Below, in pieces: positions 55,496 to 64,000 of a stretch of 64,000 bases of DNA. The notes below the pieces were generated by a model, which worked only from the letters and a program-made list of their open reading frames with translations, was not told where the DNA came from and did no database searches. Positions within the stretch are counted from its first letter, which is position 1, and each line of letters opens with the position of its first letter. Source of the DNA: Curvibacter microcysteis (lineage in GTDB: Bacteria; Pseudomonadota; Gammaproteobacteria; Burkholderiales; Burkholderiaceae_C); NCBI RefSeq assembly GCF_028649455.1, contig NZ_JAQSIO010000001.1, positions 434,001-498,000 of the forward strand. The letters are read 5' to 3'. Both the position numbers and the translations under genes were made by a program.

Positions 55496-56395
55496 ATGCC
55501 TGTCACCCTTGATGGCCAGTTGGTGGTGGCCATTTCCTCGCGCGCGCTGTTTGACTTTGAAGAAGAGAACACCGTCTTCGAACAGGTCAGCGAACAAGCC
55601 TACCGCCAGTTGCAGCTCGAGCGCCTGGACCAGACCGCACCGCCTGGCGTGGCGTTTTCGCTGGTCAAAAAACTGCTGGCCTTCAACCGCCCCGGCGCCG
55701 ATCGCCTGGTCGAGGTGGTCATGCTGTCACGCAACGACCCGGTCAGCGGCATGCGCATCTTTCGCTCGGCCCACGAGACCGGCATCCCGCTGCAGCGCGG
55801 TGTGTTCACGCGCGGACGCAACCCCTTTGGCTACCTGCGGCCCCTGGGCGCCCACCTGTTTTTGTCGGCCAATGAAAGCGACGTGCGCCAAGCCCTGGCG
55901 CTGGGTTTTCCGGCCGCGCGTGTGTTGACCGAGTCGGTTCAGGCCAGCAACAGCCACCCCAACGAGGTGCGCATCGCCTTTGACGGTGACGCCGTGCTGT
56001 TTTCCGACGAGGCCGAACGCGTCTACCAAAGCCAGGGCCTGGACGCGTTTCAGCAGCACGAGAGCCAGCACGCCACCGACCCGTTGCCCGACGGGCCGTT
56101 CAAGCCTTTGCTGGCGGCCCTGCATCGGCTGCAGCAGGCCGACAACCCGCACATGCGCATCCGCACCGCGCTGGTGACCGCCCGCAGCGCTCCGGCCCAC
56201 GAGCGCGCCATCCGCACGCTGATGCGCTGGAACATCGAGGTGGACGAGGTGCTGTTTCTGGGCGGGCTGGAAAAGGGCGGCTTTCTGCGCGAGTTCGAGC
56301 CTGACTTCTTTTTTGACGACCAGACCGGCCACGTCAACTCGGCGGCACAGCATGTGCCCGCCGGCCATGTGCACAGCGGGGTGTCCAACCCCTGA
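55496..56395 (+). CDS. 5'-nucleotidase (NT5C1-like family)
   Basis: This 299-residue protein starts MPVTLDGQLVVAISSRALFDF and contains FEEENTVFEQVSEQAYR, GMRIFRSAHETGIPLQRGVFTRG, IAFDGDAVLFSDEAERVYQ and FDDQTGHV. DGDAVLF is the HAD-type nucleophile motif used in cytosolic 5'-nucleotidases of this family. It would dephosphorylate nucleoside monophosphates in the cytoplasm. The frame opens at 55271 through the repeats; ATG 55496 has GGAGG nine bases upstream. Confidence 0.88.
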   Translation: MPVTLDGQLVVAISSRALFDFEEENTVFEQVSEQAYRQLQLERLDQTAPPGVAFSLVKKLLAFNRPGADRLVEVVMLSRNDPVSGMRIFRSAHETGIPLQRGVFTRGRNPFGYLRPLGAHLFLSANESDVRQALALGFPAARVLTESVQASNSHPNEVRIAFDGDAVLFSDEAERVYQSQGLDAFQQHESQHATDPLPDGPFKPLLAALHRLQQADNPHMRIRTALVTARSAPAHERAIRTLMRWNIEVDEVLFLGGLEKGGFLREFEPDFFFDDQTGHVNSAAQHVPAGHVHSGVSNP

Positions 56396-56520
56396 GGTTT
56401 GGCCATCGGTGAAGCCTTCGCAAAGTCTGTCACCATCGGCAAAGACGGCCCCCCACGCCCGTCCTCAGGCGTTGAAGACGCGGGCTCTGCCCCCATCTGA
56501 CGCCTCTTGAAAGGAACACC

Positions 56521-56862
56521 ATGAGCTTTTTCCGCGCCTTCGCCCTGCCCCTGGCGGCTGGCCTGCTGTGCCTGGCCCCGCTGGCACCAGTCAGCGCCCA
56601 GGCCAGCGCCGCCCCCAGCCCCTCCGACGAGCAACCCAGCGAAGGTGAAGCCCTGGCAGCGCGCCAGTTCAAGATGCTGGACTTCAATGGCGACGGCTAC
56701 CTGAGCCGCAGCGAAGTCGCCTTCATTCCACGACTGGCCAAGGCTTTTGACGCGGCCGATGCCGACCACGACGGCAAAGTCAGCTTTGAAGAAATCCGTG
56801 CCTACGCCAAGGAAGTGCGGGCCCAGAAAGCCAGTGAGAGCAGCAGCGAAGCCAAGCGCTGA
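56521..56862 (+). CDS. secreted EF-hand protein
   Basis: A 113-residue protein with a signal peptide (cleavage near SAQA) and two EF-hand loops: DFNGDGYLSRSE (about 58-69) and DADHDGKVSFEE (about 80-91). Both have the acidic residues at positions 1, 3, 5 and 12, so it should bind two calcium ions in the periplasm. ATG 56521 has AAAGGA upstream. Partner and role are unknown. Confidence 0.85.
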   Translation: MSFFRAFALPLAAGLLCLAPLAPVSAQASAAPSPSDEQPSEGEALAARQFKMLDFNGDGYLSRSEVAFIPRLAKAFDAADADHDGKVSFEEIRAYAKEVRAQKASESSSEAKR

Positions 56863-56875
56863 GCCGGCGGCCGCC

Positions 56876-58102
56876 TCAGGGCGCCAGGCAGACCGAGTTG
56901 CGACCCGCCGCCTTGGCCCGGTACAAAGCTTCGTCGGCCCGCTGCAAGGTGTCGGCCACCGACTCCCCGGGCTGCCACTGCGCCACGCCCAGGCTGGTGG
57001 TCACCGGCAGGCCACGCGGAAACACCGTGAACTCCACCTTGTGGCGCAAGGCTTCGGCAAAACGCTGCGCCTCCATCAGGTCATGACCCGGCACCATCAC
57101 GGCAAACTCCTCGCCGCCCAGGCGGGCTGGCAGATCACGGTGGCGCGTGCTCTGGGCCAGCAACTGGCCCATGGTGCGCAACACCCCATCGCCCTCGGCG
57201 TGGCCGAAGCGGTCATTGAGTTGTTTGAAGTGGTCCAAATCCAGCACGATGAAGGACAAAGGACGCCCCTCTCGCTCAGCCCAGCGCTGGGCCTGCTCGG
57301 CCCGCAGGTTGAACTCCCGCCGGTTGGCCAGACCGGTCAGCGGGTCTTCCGAGGCCAGGCGCTGCCAGCCATCGCTGTTGGCCTGCAGCGGCGAAATCAC
57401 CAGGCGCTTGAGCGCAAAGTTCATGATCAAGAAAAACAGCGCCATGATGCCCAGCGACAGGCCGGCGGTGCGCCACATGGCCCGGTACACCCGGCTCCAC
57501 AGGGGCGTCAGGGGCACGGACACCAACTGCGCACCGATCACCTCGCCTTCGCGCCAGCCAAAACCGTTGCCGGCCCCATAGCGGGCCAGCATCGCCGGTG
57601 GTGCCTGCTCGGGCTGGCCGTGGCAGTGAAGGCAGGCCGCCGTGGCGCGCAAGGGTTTGGCCAGACACCAGTGCTGCTCATCGGTCGAGCAGGCCCGGGT
57701 TTGCAAGGTGGTGAGCGTCGGGTCCGCGCGAAAGGCGTCCACCGCCACCCGCTCCCAACCCTGAGGCTGGTGCGCAGGCACGGTGGGCTGCAGCGCCACC
57801 TCGCGGTAGTCCAGGTTGGGGTAGTCCTCGCGCAGCAGGGCCATGGCCGTGGTGGCGGCGAACGAAGGCACCGAGGCCGGGTGAAACTGGCGGGCATCGG
57901 CCATCAAGGCTTCGCGCACATGCAACTCGGTGTAGCGGCGCATGGCTTGGGCCATGGCCATGTGCTGGCTCGCCACGGCTTCCACATCGCGCAGCACCTG
58001 GGCACGGGTGATCCACCAAGCCCAGCTCGTGGCGATGGCCATGCCCAGCACGGTCATGAAGAGCAACATCTGGTTCAGACGGGCCCGAATCGAAACTGGC
58101 AA
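56876..58102 (-). CDS. diguanylate cyclase with DUF3365 haem-type sensor domain
   Basis: This 408-residue protein carries two membrane helices (about 10-30 and 205-225) around a periplasmic DUF3365/Tll0287-like domain containing CLHCHG, a CxxCH haem c motif. The C-terminal GGDEF domain has RLGGEEF (GGEEF active site) and LDLDHFKQLNDRFGH. It should make cyclic di-GMP in response to a redox or gas signal. The frame extends to GTG 58183, but TTG 58102 has AGGAGG five bases upstream and is the likely start. No RxxD inhibition site is obvious upstream of GGEEF. Confidence 0.9.
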   Translation of the reverse strand: MPVSIRARLNQMLLFMTVLGMAIATSWAWWITRAQVLRDVEAVASQHMAMAQAMRRYTELHVREALMADARQFHPASVPSFAATTAMALLREDYPNLDYREVALQPTVPAHQPQGWERVAVDAFRADPTLTTLQTRACSTDEQHWCLAKPLRATAACLHCHGQPEQAPPAMLARYGAGNGFGWREGEVIGAQLVSVPLTPLWSRVYRAMWRTAGLSLGIMALFFLIMNFALKRLVISPLQANSDGWQRLASEDPLTGLANRREFNLRAEQAQRWAEREGRPLSFIVLDLDHFKQLNDRFGHAEGDGVLRTMGQLLAQSTRHRDLPARLGGEEFAVMVPGHDLMEAQRFAEALRHKVEFTVFPRGLPVTTSLGVAQWQPGESVADTLQRADEALYRAKAAGRNSVCLAP

Positions 58103-58246
58103 ACTTCCCTCCTGCTGGGGCTGCTTCGCAACGAACGGCCCTCCTGGTGCGGGGGCTCTCCCTGCACATGCCAAATTATCCACCGCTCACACCCCAGCTT
58201 GATCCACTCAGGCCCCGGGGATGCGCTTTAACTACCATTGCGTTCC

Positions 58247-60010
58247 ATGACGGTCTCTAAGTTTCATCTTTTTCGCGACACCAGCCGGCGCATCCTGGCC
58301 CTGTCCCTGCCCTACTTCCGCTCCGAGGAACGCTGGCAGGCGCGCGGCTTGCTGGCCGCCATCGTGGCCCTGAACCTGGGCGCGGTGTACATGCTGGTGC
58401 TGATCAACGACTGGAACCGCGTCTTCTACGACGCCCTGCAAAACAAGCAGGCCGATGTGTTCTGGCACCAGTTGTCGCGCTTTGCCCTGCTGGCCTTTGC
58501 CTACATCGTGATCGCGGTCTACAAGTTCTACCTGACCCAGTGGCTGGAGCTGCGCTGGCGCGCCTGGATGACGCGCCATTACCTGGACCGTTGGCTGGCC
58601 AACCACCTGTTTTACCGACTGGAGTTGGCCCGCTATGCCCACAGCGGCCCGGGCCAAGCACCGCCAGACAACCCCGACCAGCGCATCCAGGAGGACGTGA
58701 ACCTGTTCACCTCGCTGACGGTGTCGCTGAGCATGGGCCTGCTCAATGCCGTGGTCACCCTGGCCAGCTTTGTCGGCATCCTCTGGAGCCTGTCGGGCAA
58801 CTTTGCCTTCAGCCTGCAAGGCAACGACTACAGCATCCCCGGCTTCATGGTCTGGATGGCGGTGCTGTACTGCCTGGTCGGCAGTGTCGCCACGCACTAC
58901 ATCGGGCGGCCCTTGATCGGGCTCAATTTCGGGCAAAAGCGCTATGAAGCCGACTTCCGCAGCCACATGGGCCGGGTGCGCGAATACAGCGAATCGATTG
59001 CCCTGGACCTGGGCAGCTCGGTCGAGAACGAAAACCTCAAACAGCGCTTTGGCCGCTTGATGACGAACTACATCGCCCTCATCAAGGCCCAAAAGCGCCT
59101 GGTCTGGTTCACCAACTTCTTCGGCCAGGCGGCCATGGTGTTTCCCTTCATCGTGGCCGCACCGCGCTTTTTCAGCGGCGCCATCCAACTCGGCGAGCTG
59201 ATGCAGATCGCCTCGGCTTTCGACCGCGTGCAGGGCTCGCTGAGCTGGCTGGTCGACAACTACGACTCCCTGGCCAGCTGGCGCGCCACCAGCGACCGGC
59301 TGACCACGTTCGAAGAAAACCTGAGCCAGGCCCAGGCCGTGCCCCAAGGCCTGCACACCGCCCTGGGCGAGGACCTGGCGATTGAGGACCTCAGCATCCA
59401 GCTGCCCAACGGCCAGCCGCTGCTCGACCCCAGCAGCGCCCACGCGCGCCCGGGCCAGCAGGTGCTGTTGCAAGGTCCCTCGGGCAGCGGCAAGTCCACG
59501 CTGTTCCGCACCCTGGCCGGTTTGTGGCCCCATGCCCAAGGCGGCCTGAGCCAGCCGCAGCGCGTGATGTACATCCCGCAAAAGCCCTACCTGGCCAACG
59601 GTCCGCTGCGCAACACCCTGGCCTACCCCGAGGCGGCCAACACCTACGATGACGAGGCTTTGCGCGAGGCGCTGCGCCAAGCGGAACTGCCGCATCTGTG
59701 CACCGAACTGGACCGCGAAGACGCCTGGAGCCAAAAACTGTCGGGCGGCGAGCAGCAAAGACTGGCCCTGGCCCGCGTGCTGCTCAAGCGCCCAGCCTGG
59801 GTGATGGCGGACGAAGCCACCAGCGCCCTGGACGAACAGACCGAGCAACTGCTTTACCAACGCCTGGTGGCGCTGACGCAAGCGCAGGGCGGGGGCCTGG
59901 TGTCGATTGCACACCGGCCGGAGCTGGCGCGCTTCCACAACACGCGCTGGCGTCTGGAAGAAGTCAGCCCCTCGCCACGGCGCTTCCGCCTGGTCAGTGA
60001 GTCGATTTGA
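58247..60010 (+). CDS. ABC transporter ATPase/permease, SbmA-BacA/YddA type
   Basis: A 587-residue half-transporter: N-terminal ABC_membrane_2 domain with about six helices (YMLVLINDWNRVFYDALQNK is the family signature) and a C-terminal ATPase with Walker A GPSGSGKSTLFRTLAG, signature LSGGEQQRLALAR and Walker B WVMADEATSALD. Family members import peptides or vitamins or export unknown compounds; the substrate here is not readable. ATG 58247 is chosen over TTG 58238. It is divergent from the cyclase gene. Confidence 0.9.
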   Translation: MTVSKFHLFRDTSRRILALSLPYFRSEERWQARGLLAAIVALNLGAVYMLVLINDWNRVFYDALQNKQADVFWHQLSRFALLAFAYIVIAVYKFYLTQWLELRWRAWMTRHYLDRWLANHLFYRLELARYAHSGPGQAPPDNPDQRIQEDVNLFTSLTVSLSMGLLNAVVTLASFVGILWSLSGNFAFSLQGNDYSIPGFMVWMAVLYCLVGSVATHYIGRPLIGLNFGQKRYEADFRSHMGRVREYSESIALDLGSSVENENLKQRFGRLMTNYIALIKAQKRLVWFTNFFGQAAMVFPFIVAAPRFFSGAIQLGELMQIASAFDRVQGSLSWLVDNYDSLASWRATSDRLTTFEENLSQAQAVPQGLHTALGEDLAIEDLSIQLPNGQPLLDPSSAHARPGQQVLLQGPSGSGKSTLFRTLAGLWPHAQGGLSQPQRVMYIPQKPYLANGPLRNTLAYPEAANTYDDEALREALRQAELPHLCTELDREDAWSQKLSGGEQQRLALARVLLKRPAWVMADEATSALDEQTEQLLYQRLVALTQAQGGGLVSIAHRPELARFHNTRWRLEEVSPSPRRFRLVSESI

Positions 60011-60070
60011 GGGGTGCATGGGCCAGGGCTGGCGCGGGCCGCCCGCCCTGCACAGCCCGGCGGGCGGGGC

Positions 60071-60529
60071 TCAGAGCCCGCCGCCGCGCTTGACCTTGGG
60101 GTCGGTGTAGACCAGCAAATTGGTCGACAACCCCGCCTTGGTCTGCTCGTTTTGCAGGCGGTTGGCTTCGTCGCTGGCCTCGGTGGCAGCCAGCTCGACC
60201 ACCGAGCCGCTGGCCTTCCACACCGAGTGGATGAAGTCCAGCAGCTTCTTGGAGATGGGCTCCGGCGGCGGCTTCTTGGGCTCTTCGGTGGTGGCTTTCT
60301 TCTTGACCTCGGTCCAGTCCTTGTTGGGCTGGTCATTGGAGGCCGAAGGCTTGTCCGGGCTCTCCACCTTGCGCCCCGACACCGTGACGATGGTGGACTC
60401 TGTCGGTGCGTTGGTCACCGTGGTGGAGGGCTTGCTGGGGGTTTGACGCTCGCTTTCGCCCGCCGACGCCGCAGCGCCGGCGCCATAGGCGGCCCAGCTC
60501 AACGAGCGATCGACAGGGGGAAGTTGCAT
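60071..60529 (-). CDS. hypothetical protein, 152 residues
   Basis: This protein is not recognised. The N-terminal half is low-complexity (Ser, Thr, Pro, Lys), with TEVKKKATTEEPKKPPPEP, and the C-terminal half contains LLDFIHSVWKASGSVVELA. No signal peptide, membrane helix or catalytic motif is seen. The upstream 201 bases (60530-60730) are strikingly AT-rich for this genome and hold the queC terminator; no gene is seen there. Confidence 0.65.
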   Translation of the reverse strand: MQLPPVDRSLSWAAYGAGAAASAGESERQTPSKPSTTVTNAPTESTIVTVSGRKVESPDKPSASNDQPNKDWTEVKKKATTEEPKKPPPEPISKKLLDFIHSVWKASGSVVELAATEASDEANRLQNEQTKAGLSTNLLVYTDPKVKRGGGL

Positions 60530-60681
60530 AACAGGCCCACTCAGTACAAATTGTTTACATAGAAAAACAAGCGTTTTTGAGCGCTCTCGTACCGTTTACG
60601 GCAGTCCCTCGGAAAAATGAAGGGCCTTCTGCAAAAAATTTTGAGATTTTTTTGATTTGAAAAAAGAGTCCGCAAAAAGCA

Positions 60682-60708
60682 AAAAGAGACTCGAAAGTCT
60701 CTTTTTTG
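60682..60708. terminator. intrinsic terminator downstream of queC
   Basis: Arms AAAAGAGACT (60683-60692) and AGTCTCTTTT (60697-60706) with CGAA loop. A-runs and T-runs on opposite sides make it bidirectional; it lies 23 bases after the queC stop. Confidence 0.88.
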
Positions 60709-60730
60709 GATGCATCAGTTCAAGTCGCCG

Positions 60731-61450
60731 TCAAACCCCAGGGGCCGTCAGCGACGCCAGGTAGCGCTCATGCCCGCGCGCGCGCAGCTCGCAGGCCGGG
60801 CAGTGCCCGCAGCCCCAGCCCCAGGCGTGGCGGTGTTCGCGGTCACCCAGGTAGCAGGTGTGGGAGTGCTCGACGATCAAGTCCACCAAGGGGGCGCCGC
60901 CCAGGTCATGCGCCATCTTCCAGGTCTCGGCCTTGTCGATCCACATCAGCGGGGTTTCAATCAGCAGGCGGCGGTCCATGCCCAGCGACAAGGCCAGTTG
61001 CATGGCCTTCATGGTGTCGTCGCGGCAATCGGGGTAGCCTGAGTAATCGGTTTCGCACACGCCGGTCACGATGACCTCCAGCCCGCGCCGGTACGCCAAA
61101 GCCGCAGCCAGGGTCAGGAACAGCAGGTTGCGACCCGGTACAAAGGTGTTGGGCAGGCCGCCTTGCGCCATCTGAAAGGCCATGTCGCGGGTCAGCGAGG
61201 TCTCGCTGACCTGGCCCAGCACGCCCAGGTCCAGCAAGTGGTCATCACCCAGCTTGGCCGCCCAGTGCGGGAACTGCGTGCGCAGCTCGCTCAGCACAGC
61301 CAGGCGGGCCTGCAGCTCCACGCTGTGGCGCTGGCGGTAGTCGAAGGCCACGGTTTCGACGCGCTCGTAGCGCGCCAGCGCATGGGCCAGGCAGGTGGTG
61401 GAGTCCTGGCCACCCGAAAAAAGGACCAGCGCGGTGGTGTGCAGGGGCAT
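60731..61450 (-). CDS. queC: 7-cyano-7-deazaguanine synthase QueC
   Basis: A 239-residue ATP-dependent enzyme converting CDG to preQ0 on the queuosine pathway. The PP-loop [10 protein letters not shown] (about 9-18) and the zinc site built from a Cys in HSHTCYLG and GCGHCPAC are intact. ATG 61450 has GAGG seven bases upstream. No queD, queE or queF is seen nearby, so the pathway genes are scattered. Confidence 0.95.
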   Translation of the reverse strand: MPLHTTALVLFSGGQDSTTCLAHALARYERVETVAFDYRQRHSVELQARLAVLSELRTQFPHWAAKLGDDHLLDLGVLGQVSETSLTRDMAFQMAQGGLPNTFVPGRNLLFLTLAAALAYRRGLEVIVTGVCETDYSGYPDCRDDTMKAMQLALSLGMDRRLLIETPLMWIDKAETWKMAHDLGGAPLVDLIVEHSHTCYLGDREHRHAWGWGCGHCPACELRARGHERYLASLTAPGV

Positions 61451-61500
61451 GAAAAAGCCTCGATCAGAAATATAAGGGGGGGGTCAGCGCCCCGCCCGGC

Positions 61501-61974
61501 TCACAAAAAACGTTCCAGCAGCTTGCGCGAGCCCCGGTCCAAGGCCGCCATGTCGGGCACCTGGTAGACGATGCCCTGGCCGCCCGAAATCAGCAGCTTG
61601 CCGCGCTCCAGCCGGCGGATGTCTTCCTCCGCCTTGAGCACGAACTGGGTCTGGCCCCGATCGGTCTCGACCGTCCAGGTGCAGGGGGTCGAGAAGCTGG
61701 ACACCGCCAGCAAGCGCTTGACCACCGGGTTGAACTCGCGCGTGGCCAGTTCTTCTTCTAGCAAGGCGCGCTCGGCGCGGGGCAGTTGGTCCAGGCGTGG
61801 TACCCAGGCCAGCTCATGGCCTTCCGGCCCCACAAGGGACAGGCCCTCGTCGGGGGCGGCGATCGGGAAGGCCCGCACCGGCGTCACGCCGACATGGCTT
61901 TGGCCCTGGGCGTCGGTCAGCACCAGACGGCCCAGCGCATTGCGCTGCAGTTGAAAAGACAGGCTGTGGGTCAT
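61501..61974 (-). CDS. DUF1854-family protein linked to a cyanophycin-associated exporter
   Basis: A 157-residue protein with VRAFPIAAPDEGLSLVGPEGHELAW and ISGGQGIVYQVPDMAALDRGS, matching DUF1854. NCBI names members of this family as cyanophycin-metabolism-associated (recall). It lies 12 bases after the ABC exporter gene on the same strand and has GAGGTGG upstream of ATG 61974. Function is unknown; the partnership with the exporter is supported by gene order. Confidence 0.88.
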   Translation of the reverse strand: MTHSLSFQLQRNALGRLVLTDAQGQSHVGVTPVRAFPIAAPDEGLSLVGPEGHELAWVPRLDQLPRAERALLEEELATREFNPVVKRLLAVSSFSTPCTWTVETDRGQTQFVLKAEEDIRRLERGKLLISGGQGIVYQVPDMAALDRGSRKLLERFL

Positions 61975-61986
61975 GGTCTGGCCACC

Positions 61987-64000
61987 TCAGGGTTGACCCG
62001 CCGGGTGGGCGGAATGGGCGCTGGGCGCCAGGGCCAGGCTGTCGTCGTCGGCGCCATCGACGCGCCGCACCTGGGCTTCGTACAGGCGCCAGTAAGCGCC
62101 TTGCTTGGCCATCAACTCGTCGTGTGGGCCCACTTCGACCACCTGGCCGCGGTCCATCACCACCAGGCGATCGGCCTTGCGCAGGGTGGACAGGCGGTGG
62201 GCGATGGCGATGGTGGTGCGACCTTGCACCAAGTTGTCCAGCGCGCGCTGGATTTCCTTTTCGGTTTCGGTGTCCACAGCCGAGGTGGCCTCGTCGAGGA
62301 TCAGGATGCGCGGATCGATCAACAGCGCCCGCGCGATCGAGATGCGCTGACGCTCACCCCCCGACAGGCCCTGGCCACGCTCGCCCACCAGCGAGTCATA
62401 GCCCTGAGGCAGGCGCAGGATGAAGTCATGTGCGTGCGCGGCGCGGGCCGCCGCCACGATCTCCTCGCGGCTGGCGTGGGGCTTGCCGTAGGCGATGTTC
62501 TCGGCAATCGTGCCAAAGAACAGGAAGGGCTCTTGCAGCACCAGGCCGATGTTGCTGCGGTAGTCGGCCACGGCAAAGCGGCGGATGTCCGTGCCGTCCA
62601 GGCGGATGGCGCCGTCGGTGACATCGTAAAAACGGCAGATCAAATTGACCAAGGTGCTCTTGCCCGAGCCGCTGTGGCCGACCAGACCGATCATTTCGCC
62701 GGGCTGGATGTCCAGGTCCACGCCCCGGATCACGCTGCGCGTGCCGTAGCGAAAACCGATGTTGTTCATCTCGATGCGGCCCTTCACCGCAGGCAGCTTG
62801 ACCGGCTGGGTCGGCTCGGGGACGTTGGAGACGTGGTCCAGGATGTCAAAAATGCGCTTGGCGCCCGCCGCGGCCTTTTGCGTCACCGAGACGATGCGGC
62901 TCATCGAGTCCAGCCGGGTGTAGAAGCGGCCAATGTAGGCAATGAAGGCCGTCAACACCCCGACCGTGATCTGGCTGCGCGAGACCAGCCAGATGCCGCA
63001 ACCCCACACCACCAGCAGGCCGATTTCCGTCAGCAGTGACACGGTGGGCGAGAACAGCGACCAGGTGCGGTTGAGCTTGTCGTTGACCTCAAGGTTGTAG
63101 CGGTTGGCCTGTTTGAAACGCTCGGCCTCGCGCTTTTCCTGTGCAAAAGCCTTGACCACCCGGATGCCGGGGATGGTGTCGGCCAGCACATTGGTGACCT
63201 GGGACCAGACGCGGTCGATTTTCTCGAACCCCGTGCGCAGGCGATCCCGCACGGTGTGGATCAGCCAGGCAATGAACGGCAGAGGCACCAAGGTGACCAG
63301 GGCCAGCCAGGGGTTGATCGAGAACAGGATGGCCGCCGTCATGGTGATCATCAGCACGTCGGTGATGAAGTCCAGCGCATGCAGCGACAAAAACACGTTG
63401 ATGCGGTCGGTTTCCGAACCGATGCGGTTCATCAGGTCGCCCGTGCGCTTGCCGCCAAAGTAGTCCAGCGACAGGCGCAGCAGGTGCTCGTAGGTGGTGG
63501 TGCGCAGGTCCGCGCCAATGCGCTCGGACACCAGGGCCAGGATGTAGGTGCGTGCCCAGCTCAGGCCCCAGGCGGCCAGTGCCGAGCCCAGCAGGCCCGC
63601 CAGGTACAGCAGCACCAGCATGGGATCGATCTTCTGACCGTTCTGGAACGGGATCAGGATGTCATCCATCAGCGGGATGGTCAGGTAAGGCGGGATCAGC
63701 GTGGCCGCCGTGGAGGCCAGGGTCAGCGCAAAACCGGCGGCCAGTTGCTTTCGGTAGGGGTGCGCAAAACGCCACAGGCGCAGCAGCACCCAGGTGGAGG
63801 TGGGCGGCTGCAGCTCGCGCTCGCAGGCCGGGCAGCTTTCGCTGTCGGGCGGCAACGGGGCGCTGCAGGCGGGGCAGCAGGCGACTTCTTCGTTGTCCTC
63901 GGGCGCGGCGCCCGCCAGCAGGGCCAGGCGCTGCTCGAACACGCGCATCAGGCGCATGGCATGCACGTCAGCGCTGAGCGTGAAGCGCCAGTGCGCCAGT
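61987..64000 (-). CDS. zinc-ribbon ABC exporter, cyanophycin-associated (partial, cut by the right edge)
   Basis: The reading frame stays open to the end of the window, so the true start lies beyond 64,000; the GTG at 63966 is only internal. The visible part has an unusual double CxxC zinc ribbon (CPACSAPLPP and CPACERE) before the membrane domain, six helices, and an ATPase with Walker A GHSGSGKSTLVNLICRF, signature [16 protein letters not shown] and Walker B ILDEATSAVD. It forms an operon with the DUF1854 gene. Substrate is unknown; a link to cyanophycin metabolism is by family recall. Confidence 0.88.
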   Translation of the reverse strand, partial: LAHWRFTLSADVHAMRLMRVFEQRLALLAGAAPEDNEEVACCPACSAPLPPDSESCPACERELQPPTSTWVLLRLWRFAHPYRKQLAAGFALTLASTAATLIPPYLTIPLMDDILIPFQNGQKIDPMLVLLYLAGLLGSALAAWGLSWARTYILALVSERIGADLRTTTYEHLLRLSLDYFGGKRTGDLMNRIGSETDRINVFLSLHALDFITDVLMITMTAAILFSINPWLALVTLVPLPFIAWLIHTVRDRLRTGFEKIDRVWSQVTNVLADTIPGIRVVKAFAQEKREAERFKQANRYNLEVNDKLNRTWSLFSPTVSLLTEIGLLVVWGCGIWLVSRSQITVGVLTAFIAYIGRFYTRLDSMSRIVSVTQKAAAGAKRIFDILDHVSNVPEPTQPVKLPAVKGRIEMNNIGFRYGTRSVIRGVDLDIQPGEMIGLVGHSGSGKSTLVNLICRFYDVTDGAIRLDGTDIRRFAVADYRSNIGLVLQEPFLFFGTIAENIAYGKPHASREEIVAAARAAHAHDFILRLPQGYDSLVGERGQGLSGGERQRISIARALLIDPRILILDEATSAVDTETEKEIQRALDNLVQGRTTIAIAHRLSTLRKADRLVVMDRGQVVEVGPHDELMAKQGAYWRLYEAQVRRVDGADDDSLALAPSAHSAHPAGQP

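Noticed and set aside
58232..60019. Long minus-strand ORF across the SbmA/YddA-type transporter
   Set aside because: Antisense shadow; the plus strand shows all ABC motifs.
60619..60629. GAAGG/CCTTC palindrome in the AT-rich gap
   Set aside because: The spacer is a single base, so no hairpin can form, and no other support exists.

Overview
The window reads as a betaproteobacterial chromosome, most likely order Burkholderiales and probably family Comamonadaceae. Evidence: a Gram-negative porin with a typical Comamonadaceae signal peptide and terminal Phe, a CIRCE/sigma-32 controlled groESL operon, a tal-pgi / zwf-hexR sugar-phosphate block, coq7 next to the porin, a DUF1854 plus zinc-ribbon ABC exporter pair of the type linked to cyanophycin metabolism, and very high GC in the core genes. 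The assignment is inference from gene content; no rRNA or tRNA gene was seen.

Region 1 (1 to about 22,320) is an accessory island with visibly lower GC than the rest. It starts inside a Tn7-like transposition module read leftward (BcepMu gp16-like regulator, a tiny coupled ORF, tnsA, tnsB, and tnsC running off the left edge). An unrecognised 282-codon gene and a HAD hydrolase follow. Next comes a complete, tightly overlapping DISARM defence operon, also read leftward: drmMII (C5-cytosine methylase), drmD (SNF2 helicase), drmMI (adenine methylase), a 624-residue protein with a DUF4209/HEPN-like C-terminus, drmA (SF2 helicase), drmB (DUF1998) and drmC (PLD nuclease). The extra 624-residue gene overlaps both neighbours and is the most interesting candidate for an undescribed component. 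The right border lies just before the groESL promoter, next to a pair of direct repeats that look like insertion-sequence end repeats.

Region 2 (22,376-30,710) is core metabolism: groES-groEL under CIRCE and a sigma-32-like promoter, a strong terminator, pgi and tal on the minus strand, then divergent zwf and a HexR/RpiR regulator with a HexR-like operator in the shared tal/zwf gap, and a DUF3047 lipoprotein.

Region 3 (30,988-37,826) is a peptide-type ABC importer operon (permease, M20 amidohydrolase, binding protein, permease, two ATPases). A bidirectional terminator separates it from the convergent porin gene (38,156-39,313).

Region 4 (39,633-44,038) holds coq7, an OsmC-family gene, ilvA preceded by a striking leader (a 27-codon Leu/Trp-rich ORF abutting an intrinsic terminator), and cobS-cobC.

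Region 5 (44,057-55,241) is a type II secretion system: gspC on the minus strand and gspG-H-I-J-K-L-M-N-D-E-F on the plus strand. It ends at a tandem 87-bp structured repeat.

Region 6 (55,496-64,000) contains a 5'-nucleotidase, an EF-hand protein, a haem-motif diguanylate cyclase, an SbmA/YddA-type ABC transporter, a hypothetical protein, queC, and the DUF1854/ABC exporter pair, the exporter being cut by the right edge.
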